From Ananas comosus (taxonomy: Eukaryota; Streptophyta; Magnoliopsida; Poales; Bromeliaceae): 64,000 nt of DNA. The notes under the pieces are model-generated. The model saw only the letters and a program-made list of their open reading frames with translations. It did no database searches and was not told where the DNA came from. Positions 56,153 through 64,000 of this stretch are shown piece after piece (position 1 is the stretch's first letter; the number at the start of each line of letters is the position of its first letter). The stretch covers positions 15,469,237 to 15,533,236 of the forward strand of contig NC_033622.1 in NCBI RefSeq assembly GCF_001540865.1, given 5' to 3'. A program made the translations under genes and the position numbers.

Positions 56153-56448
56153 TTAATCTCTAGGCATAAAATAAAAAGGACATCTTTTTAACCTGATGGT
56201 ATATTCTCTAGTTAGCCCTTCAGCGTTAAGTTGAACACTATTCAGTACACATGAGATCTCGTTGAGAAGCTCCTCAGAACCGCGCTTAGGCACAACGCTA
56301 ACAAATTTCATGCGACGAGTTTATTTAATTATGCAGGTGTTAATTAGTACTGTGATTACTCATCAACACTTGCCAACTCCCCTCAAGCCCCACAAGGCAT
56401 GATTGGAGACCGAATCGTAATGCCCGATCTCGTGGAAAATGCTCCTGC
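56153..56448 (-). pseudogene. relic of an NB-ARC (NLR) resistance gene
   Basis: On the minus strand an open piece (acceptor TTGCAG at about 56447) encodes SIFHEIGHYDSVSNHALWGL followed by RGVGKC. This resembles an NLR P-loop region (usually W.LRGVGKT) but has Cys in place of the Thr/Ser and a stop right after. A little further on, about 56320-56153 encodes MKFVSVVPKRGSEELLNEIS and VLNSVQLNAEGLTREYTIRL, which fits the next NB-ARC strand (VSVS....LL.EI). Stops between and after the two pieces show decay. The rest of the domain and any LRR are absent. Confidence 0.4.
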
Positions 56449-57602
56449 AACACGCAGTGCATTAATGCACCTCGCATAACCTGCAAATTTTGATCTGTAA
56501 CACGTCAATGTCGATCGACCTTCATGCACAGTATACAAAATTGAACGTATCGTATATATTGCATTCCACATATGTATAGTAGTGGCTCGACCCATTAATG
56601 CCCATGCCAACAAAACCTAACAAGGTGTCGATCCCTTTTAATTTCTAACAACTTGATTAATTAATTTGCATTATTATCGTATAAAATACTCCAATTTGCA
56701 TGCATTTATATATGCCTACAAAAAGTGTCTTTGCAGTAATAAAGATTGCTATATATTAACTTCTTATCTTTTGAATCACCACTACTAAATAGTAAATCCT
56801 CTATATCCAAGGAATAAAAAATAGATAGTAAATATTATTTTTCTACTACCAATAATATTTAAGTTTTTCTCTTTTGCATACTATCATTAATAATTAATGA
56901 ATAATAATTAATGAAAATGATTCAAAAGTCTAAGTTGATCAAGGTGTAATAAAACACTGAAGTACTATTTCAACCAATTCTCCTAATAGATTGCGAAGGG
57001 TAAGCCCTACACTATAATTATTAAGTAAGGATAATGTCCAAGTTGATCAAGGTGTAATAAATCAGTGGGGTTCTCTTTCAACCAATTCTCCTAATAGGTT
57101 GTGAAGGGTAACAAGCCCTGCGCTTCTTTTAATTATTCTAATATTACTTTTGTAACTAATTTTAAATTATTAATTAGGCAAAGGGCTTTTATTCAAAGTG
57201 CAAGTAGAGGGAGTAATATGCTCCATGAACTCAGTTAAAGCATTTGCGTTGTTGTGAATTGTGATGCTAATGCATTTTTTTTTTCTTTTTTTGTCATAGT
57301 TAATTACTAATAGTATGTGGCCAATTATTTTACAGAAAAATGTCCATGTGTAATTGTGAAAAAAAAAAAAAAACTTCGCGGGCTTATAAAGGGCTTGCCC
57401 ACAAAATGAGAGCTAGGCCCATCCGCGTCAGTTACAAACACAAATGGGCTAGGCCTACGGGCCAAATTTCTCACTATATCGCTTTCCGATAAATATAATT
57501 TACAATAAAAAATAGTATCCGTGTGCAAAGAAATTATAAATTATAAAATAATTTTAGTAAATTAATAATAGAGAAATTTGTAATGTTATATACTTATATA
57601 TA
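56449..57602. other. intergenic with short direct duplication
   Basis: AT-rich. A direct repeat of about 75 bp occurs at about 56933-57009 and 57038-57113 (both contain AGTTGATCAAGGTGTAATAAA, then TTTCAACCAATTCTCCTAATAG). No gene seen; the open frame at 56383-56613 is not supported as an intact protein. Confidence 0.5.
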
Positions 57603-57832
57603 TGTAGATTAGAATACTATCAATAGCATCAAGTTATTAGTGTTATTAATTTTTTAACTCTTGAATTGAGAAATATACGGTTAGGATAATTAAGACCCTT
57701 TAGGGTTGAGTGGGTAGTTGGTTGAATAGTATAATTTAACGGATAAAAATAATTAAAGGGTTAAATTTAACAGTGAAAAATTTGATAGTATCAAATTCTT
57801 GATGTTATTGATAGTATCCCTGCCGAACTATA
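57603..57832. mobile_element. ATACTATCAATAGCATCAAG-type MITE
   Basis: Begins AGATTAGAATACTATCAATAGC and ends with the inverted TTGATGTTATTGATAGTATCC, with GGTTGAGTGGGTAGTTGG in the middle. Flanked by TA-rich sequence. Related to 40603-40816 and to the next element. Confidence 0.65.
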
Positions 57833-57854
57833 TATATATATATATATCTATAGA

Positions 57855-58047
57855 GTCCGGCTACTATGCTATTAATAGCACGAAGCACTTGGTGCTACCA
57901 AGTTTTCCGCCGTTAGATCTACCCTTTAGATCATTTTCACCCGTTAGATCATACTATTCAACCAACCACCCACTCAACCCTAGGGGGCCCACATCATCCT
58001 AACCACACATCTCTTAATCCAATGGCCAAAAACTTGGTAGCACCAAC
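57855..58047. mobile_element. MITE, inverted relative to 57603-57832
   Basis: Reads GAGTCCGGCTACTATGCTATTAATAGC to TTGGTAGCACCAAC with CCAACCACCCACTCAACCCT in the middle, the complement of the neighbour's central motif. It ends at the N (58048), beyond which a (GA)n tract begins. Confidence 0.65.
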
Positions 58048-58048
58048 N

Positions 58049-59203
58049 AGAGAGAGAGAGAGAGAGAGAGAGGTGTTTTGACACACATTTTAATGAATCC
58101 AACGGGGGGTTTGTCGATACGGGTTCGTTTCCTGTTGGTATCGAAAACCCGTTAAGAAAATTGGGGGTACACTATAGCTGTCTCTGAATCGGCAATAACA
58201 TTTTCTCTCTTTTTTTTTCTGTTTACAAACACCTCTTCGACACTTCGTTCGATCGTAGTATCAAAATTCCCCCTCTTTACGAAGAGAAACTCACGAGAAC
58301 GGAAAAAAAAAAATAGTCGCCGATCCCCAATTCTCACTTCATTCGCGATTCTTTCGATTCGGGGAGATAATTAGGTACATCTCTCCCTCTCTCGCGAATG
58401 ATAATTTTTTTCTTTATTTTTTTTATTATGATTTACTTTTTTATTCTGCTTTTAAGGTAAATTTCCCCACATTTCATGGTTGGTTTTTGCATTTTTTTTC
58501 TTAATTTAAGAAAATTCATGACCTCTTTGTGTAATTATTGTATTGTGGTCTCTTAATTTTATACCTTGGTTATTCGCTGGATTCGCCACCTTGTAATTAG
58601 CTAGATATTTGAGTTCAGCTGTAGTTGCATTTACCAATATATTCAACCAAATTTGTTGTTCTAATTTACCGTTTCGATGGTGAGTTCATTTTGTGCGCTG
58701 TGTGTTTTTGCGCATTCGTTGATCATTGTTCGGTGGTGTATTACTTTAGATTGTATGAACCTTCATGTAGGTGTATGAAAAGTTTATAGGAATTCGATTT
58801 AACGAGTCCTTCGTGTAGGTGATGATGGAAAAATCATGAAATTAAGGCTGTTTTTTTAACAGATTACTGAGGAACTTGCCGAGCCCCTCGTATGTAATTC
58901 GGTTGTTGCTTTGATATCTACAGCAGCACTGTAGTTTGAAAATCATGTGTATTTGGATAAACAGATTGTTATCTTCGAATGAAAAATTACTATACTGTTT
59001 TGTTTATTGATCTCTGCCAGCTGAGCTGGTGTAGCGATTTCAGTCGGAATGGAGGATCAATTCTTTCACTGTAATAAGCTTTGACTTGTTATGTTTGCTT
59101 TCTTTTTTTTTGGTTTTGTAAAGCAGTAGTAATGGATGATCATGTAAGGAAAAAGTCCCTTATATTCTTAAGATAGCCAAAGGCTCTTCATTCGTCTGTG
59201 GGG
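58049..59203 (+). other. leader and 5' intron region of the TBC gene
   Basis: After (GA)n (58049-58072), the AT/CT-rich stretch 58150-58372 looks like a promoter plus non-coding first exon, with a donor GATAATTAG/GTACAT at about 58372. A T-rich intron-like region follows up to a probable acceptor shortly before the start codon at 59204. No coding sequence here. Confidence 0.4.
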
Positions 59204-62174
59204 ATGGAAAAGAAAAGAGCTACTGAAGAAAATGAATCAGGATTTGCTCCTCCTTCAAGATCGGTGGACAAGTTTGGTTTTATAAAGCAAGATAATTGGG
59301 GAAATTCTGCAGAGGGCTTGACGAGAAGCAGATCTACAAATGACCGTGAAAGGTACAGATTATACCGTACTAATCTTTTGATTCTCTTCACAGGTTTTGT
59401 TTGATTGTAGCAACTGCTTAATATTTTTATTCTTCAGGAGAATTTAATATACTTCAACGATAATAGATGTGAAGTATGCATATCTGAGTTTAGATAATAA
59501 ACATAGGAAGAGCGAGATTTCACATAAGATGGTTACATATAAGATTTCACTGACCAATCTAGATTTGAACACTATAACGCTTGACTCTGACTGTGCATTT
59601 AGAAGTTTCTATTAAAAATTTTTTGGGAGATACTCATCAACAATATGATTTGTCACTGTAAATGTCATATTTCGATCATTGACAAATCATATTGTTGAGT
59701 GCATGACATTCCGGTTGTAAAAAAGTGATTTGTACACTCGTTTTAGCTTTCTTAGTAGTCAGTATTTTCTTTGAACTTCTTTCAGGGAGGAGAGGAGGAT
59801 TAAAAAATGGAGGAAGATGATAGGTGTTGGTGGAAGCGACTGGAAGCAATATGTTAGGAGAAAACCTCATGTCGTTAAGAGACGTATAAGGAAAGGAATT
59901 CCTGATTGTTTGAGGGGTCTCGTCTGGCAATTAATTTCTGGAAGTCGAGACCTCCTGCTGTTGAACCCTGGAGTTTATGAGGTACTCTTGCCTGTCCTTT
60001 TTTTTCCTCGGCTAAACATTGACTTTTTCTTCCATAAAATATCTTAGTTAAAGCTTACAGAAAATTATTTTTATGTAGTGAATCGTAGCAATATGTCGAA
60101 CTAGAGGTTTTATTGTTGCATCTTTAGTTTGATTTTTAATTTTGTGCACTAGTAAGATATACTTCTTGTAGAATGTTGTCGGTGTCACCAATCGTTTCTG
60201 GTTAACCACTTATGGGTTATTCAAGTTTAGTCTGAAGTTAGTAAGTAACTTTGTTCTTCTGAATTTACTTTTTTCTGGAAACAATCTATTCCTACATGCT
60301 AAACATGTGGACACAATTGTGTTAATGGGCTTGAAAGAAACAGATCCACAGAATCGGCGGGGGGGTGCCGGCGTTGGTTTTTGGGGGAAGAGGGCGGGGG
60401 GGGGGGAGAGGAATCTAAACAAGAGACTCAAATTCTGAGTAAAATCAAGCAAGATGAGTTACATTTTGTCTGGACTCATATTTTATTGCCTTGCCTGTAT
60501 GGGTTCCGTTGTGTTTAAACCAATCTGTGATTAGCATTACCTTTTTAGTTTGTTAACAGTCTACTAATTTTCTGCTGCAGCGACTTGTGATATATGAGAC
60601 ATCGCCATCAGAACTGGATATCATTCGTGACATATCTCGGACTTTCCCTTCACATGTTTTCTTTCAACAGAGACATGGGCCTGGACAGAGATCCTTGTAC
60701 AATGTTCTAAAGGCATACTCTGTCTATGACAGGGATGTTGGATATGTTCAGGTTTGAGTCTAAATACTAAAGAAAAAAAAAGATTTGGAAATTTGTAACT
60801 GACATAATTGAATAGTTAGCTCTTGGATATCTATAATGCAGCTGTTTTTGATTGCAGGGTATGGGATTTTTAGCAGGTCTGTTACTTCTTTACATGAGTG
60901 AAGAGGATGCTTTTTGGCTAGTAGTTGCTTTATTGAAGGGGGCTGTTCATGCACCAATGGAAGGGTTGTATCTGGTAATTAAAAATATTTAAAAAATTCT
61001 TGTTTTTAAATAAATACGTACCTTCATTTTGATGTTGAGATGACATTTTTGTTTAATTATTTTTCATTGCTTCTTGGTTCATCATTGTTTGTGGGAAGAG
61101 GCCGTGTAGTTGCCCATGAGTATATATTCATCTCTACTTGTAATGCTTCAGCATCTTGGACTAGCACTTATGTTTGTACTTGTGGAACAGGTAGGTCTGC
61201 CACTTGTACAGCAATACCTATTTCAGTTTGAGCAATTAGTGAATGAGTACATGCCAAAGTTGGGGCAACATTTTTCTGAAGAAAAGATAAACCCAAGCAT
61301 GTACGCAAGCCAATGGTTCATAACTGTATTTTCATATTCATTTCTGTTTCCTTTGGTTCTTCGCATTTGGGATGTTTTCCTGTATGAGGTTAGTATCGTC
61401 ATGCTTCATATATTAAACACAATAAGGTCATCCAAGTCATTATTTCCAATTATTGTGCAACCCAGAACCACCTAAGAATTTATAAAATCGATCTCGTGAC
61501 ACTAAACTCACATTGAAAATAATTTGCATGAAAGCTTGTCTTTTTCTCTTGAAGTGAGAATTTCTTACTATATTAATTTGACTAGGAATATTGCTCTCTA
61601 TGTAAATTCTTGCATGTTTTCCTACAAGGTGACTTACATTGTCACTCTCAAATTTTAAAATATCTTTTATGCAGGGTATGAAAGTTGTCTTTCAAGTTGG
61701 GTTGGCTTTATTGAGATTTTGCCATGATGATTTGGTGAGCTTTCTGTTGTTTCTGATTGCTATGATCTGATTGTAGAACTTAATTTACTTCAAGCCGGTC
61801 TTGAACAACAGGTAAAGTTACCCTTTGAGAGACTTATACATGCTTTGCGAAACTTTCCCGAAGATGCGACAAATCCAGATACACTATTGCCGCTTGCGCT
61901 CTCTTTTAAGGTGAAGATCAAAATTCATATCCACTTTTTGATCAACAAATGAAACTGAGTCACACTTGTTGTTTTTCCTTCTTTTTTTTTTAAAAAAAAA
62001 TACACATAGGTTTTGAAACACTTGGAGGAAACTGAACTAGAATATCAGAGGAGAAACGAGGGATCTGTAACCTGCGGAGTCTCATGTGGCAATCGGCTGC
62101 TTTCAATTAAATCAAAGACACTAAGCAGGACTCGAACGGCTGCTTGTGTCTTTCAGAATGAATCTTCGAGCTAA
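59204..62174 (+). CDS. TBC-domain Rab GTPase-activating protein
   Basis: A cytosolic/endomembrane regulator that speeds GTP hydrolysis on a Rab GTPase. Eight phase-consistent exons: 59204-59352, 59786-59981, 60581-60751, 60858-60974, 61191-61388, 61675-61734, 61812-61910 and 62010-62174 (384 aa). After a Ser/Arg-rich N-terminus the TBC domain starts WKQYVRRKPHVVKRRIRKGI and PDCLRGLVWQLISGS. Both catalytic fingers are intact: the Arg finger in IIRDISRTFPSHVFF and the Gln finger in DRDVGYVQGMGFLAG. Later motifs are YASQWFITVFSYSFLFPLVL and RIWDVFLYEGMKVVFQVGLA. It resembles the TBC1D10/GRTP1-like plant group; the Rab target cannot be inferred. ATG 59204 is used because the in-frame extension begins at GTG. 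Confidence 0.93.
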
Positions 62175-63590
62175 GCCCTATGGCAGTAAGTAAAATGTTA
62201 TTAAGATAAAGGTGCTATATCCTATACAAATCCTTATGTACAGCAGATACAATTATTTTCTCTCTGATTTGTTTGTTGATTGTTTTCGTTCTCAAAATAT
62301 GGCTTTCATTGAGCAAGTAATGCTGCTTGTATAATATTATGTGCAGTGATTTGTTGTTGAATTTCGACTGTAAACTTAACCGTCTTCGTGGCTGATTTAT
62401 TCGGCATATGTATTTCATGTAAATCACCAATAATACACTGAAAGGTGTCTCTTCGGATGATTCGTTGCTATTGTGATTTATTTGCATAGCCAATATGAGG
62501 GATGTAGATTGATTTGGATTTTAGCCCATGATATAATTTCAGGTATCACTTTTAGACCCTCTTCTTGCCAGGTCTTTTCTCCTTGATGCCGGCGGCCGCT
62601 GCTACTGTTTGGAGATGCTTAAGGCTTCTGCTCTGCAGGAAAACATTTCTATGGCTTTGCTTGGTAGAGGGTGGCAAAACTATTCTCAAAGAGCCAATGT
62701 AATATATTAAGGCGAAATATGTGAGGATTACTGAAATGATGAAGGCTTCTTGTAATTTGTTTTGTTAAATGAAATGCCTACAGATTATTGATTTTCAAAG
62801 AATAAGTTGGAGGAAATTGTAATTTGCTTTTTCAGTTTATTTTTTTATTGAGAAATTTACTTAATTCATTGAATACTCTTCATATAAACTCTATTTCGTT
62901 ATTATTTTTTAACCCTTTTTTTTCTTTTAACTTGCTTAAGCCCCTCTGTTCACTCCTGTTCTTTTTAAGGCTAAACTCTTAAATAAATATTATAAATTAA
63001 AGAAAAAAAATGCACTGAGACCTGCGGAACTATAAGTCATATTGAAATAGCCCCTTAATTATAACTCTTTTTATCAAGTCCTCTTAAGAATGTAAGCATT
63101 CGTAATGAATTAAGTATTTTTAATTGAATAAATAAAAAATTACATCAAATCATGATAATTTTATGTAAATTTTGGCCTTTAAATCAAAACTAATGGTTTT
63201 TATTTTTTTTAGTGGGCAAAATTAGAATAATTAGCAGGTGATAGTTAATCCATGCATTAAATTTAATAAGAATAAATAAATTACTAAAAGTTAAAAGGAA
63301 CATCAATGAGAAAAACTAAATTTAAAATAGGCCATTTCAAAATAGCATTAAGTTGAGGAGTTTTCCGTACATTTTAACCAAAATTAAATTAATGAATCAA
63401 ATGATTTAAGTTCGGATTCGTGCTTATTTACTCTTTTTTTTTAGAGAGAGAGAGAGAGAGAGAGAGAGAGNAATAAATTACTAAAAGTTAAAAGGAACAT
63501 CAATGAGAAAAACTAAATTTAAAATAGGCCATTTCAAAATAGCATTAAGTTGAGGAGTTTTCCGTACATATTTACAAATTTAAGTGTCAA
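62175..63590. other. 3' flank of TBC gene and intergenic DNA
   Basis: 3' untranslated region of the TBC gene up to about 62780, perhaps with a spliced portion near 62170-62545, then AT-rich intergenic DNA. No gene seen. Confidence 0.5.
63272..63571. repeat. direct duplicate around an N (assembly join)
   Basis: About 100 bp (AATAAATTACTAAAAGTTAA to GAGTTTTCCGTACAT) occurs at about 63275-63372 and again at 63472-63571. The second copy begins immediately after the N at 63471 and a (GA)n run. This pattern is expected for two contigs that overlap but were joined with a filler N. Confidence 0.8.
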
Positions 63591-64000
63591 GGAACTCGAT
63601 CGACGACGACCCAACAAAACCCTAGCCTCGACCTCGGCCTAAAAGGTACTCTCTCTCTCTCCCCCTAATCAAATCGTAATCGATCGAGCGAATCCCATCA
63701 GAGATCTAAGAGTCTTCTACCTCTGGGGGACATTTTGTGTTGTTTGCTTCGATTCCGCTTCCCCTTCTTATATTGTTTCAATCTGATTATCTGTTCCTGA
63801 TGAGTGGACCCAAAATTTGTTGTGAGGCACTCGATTACGATTTGCAACGTGAAAGATCATGCACGTAGTATAACTTGTTCTTTTTAAACTTTTAGATTGT
63901 AGGGATCAAGCAATTGTGGTTGAGATTTTGATATTAGTACATATAGTAGTTCTGCTATTTTGTCAATTAAGCTTACATGAAGGGGAAGTTTGAGCAGCGA
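63590..64000 (+). CDS. start of a further gene (partial, cut by window end)
   Basis: A leader with AAAACCCTAGCCTCGACC (telo-box-like AAACCCTA, about 63617) and a donor TAAAAG/GTACTCTCTC at about 63645 looks like a non-coding first exon. Near the end, ATG at 63977 opens MKGKFEQR before the window stops. The product cannot be identified from eight codons, and the acceptor position is not certain. Confidence 0.4.

Noticed and set aside
56383..56613. 76-residue minus-strand frame
   Set aside because: A different frame from the NB-ARC-like reading and without similarity; counted as noise.
1..64000. tRNA, rRNA or CRISPR-like structures
   Set aside because: No cloverleaf with paired A and B boxes and no rRNA-like stretch was recognised; the regular repeats are microsatellites or transposon ends.

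Overview
The window is nuclear DNA of a flowering plant. Genes have many short introns with GT-AG borders, intergenic DNA is AT-rich and full of (TA)n/(GA)n microsatellites and small transposons, and several first exons are strongly GC-rich (GH81, both dioxygenases, RBM25 exon 1). That 5' GC bias is typical of commelinid monocots. The combination of repeats looks pineapple-like to me, but that is only an impression. All gene names come from reading the protein sequences; no search was run.

Layout. 1-2.3 kb: no gene. 2.36-3.46 kb: a broken DEAD-box helicase (RH29-like) fragment beside one arm of an inverted duplication whose other arm lies at 17.2-18.6 kb. 3.8-6.2 kb (-): endo-1,3-beta-glucanase GH81, damaged by an assembly join. 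7.2-7.9 kb (-): last exons of an unrecognised gene. 8.8-14.6 kb (-): splicing factor RBM25 (RRM, RE/RD-rich region, PWI). 17.0 kb (+): small basic conserved protein. 18.8-22.6 kb (+): CPP1, a chloroplast J-like chaperone protein. 23.3-26.4 kb (-): two tandem AOP-type 2-oxoglutarate dioxygenases. 28.8 kb (+): a 126-residue membrane protein of unknown role. 30.4-34.2 kb (-): a BRCT + RING + PHD-like nuclear protein.

34-51 kb is the most dynamic part. A block made of the BRCT-RING 5' end, a divergent intergenic region and a DUF1262 gene occurs three times. Only the first block keeps a whole BRCT-RING gene; the other two carry just its leader and exon 1. All three DUF1262 genes are open (388, 387, 388 aa) with the same single-intron structure. 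Each block has its own insertions: foldback elements, two Helitrons, a solo LTR, a poly(A) retroposon, an hAT element and a Mutator-like element, several of them with readable target-site duplications.

51.5-54.1 kb (-): strictosidine synthase-like protein. 54-58 kb: gene-poor, with a second solo LTR and an NLR resistance-gene relic. 59.2-62.2 kb (+): a TBC-domain Rab GTPase-activating protein. At the right edge a new gene starts at 63,977.

The genes do not form one pathway. The tandem families (DUF1262, AOP-like dioxygenases) are the adaptive-looking part; RBM25, CPP1, TBC and BRCT-RING look like housekeeping genes. Nine single-N positions mark assembly joins, at least three of them with the same sequence on both sides.
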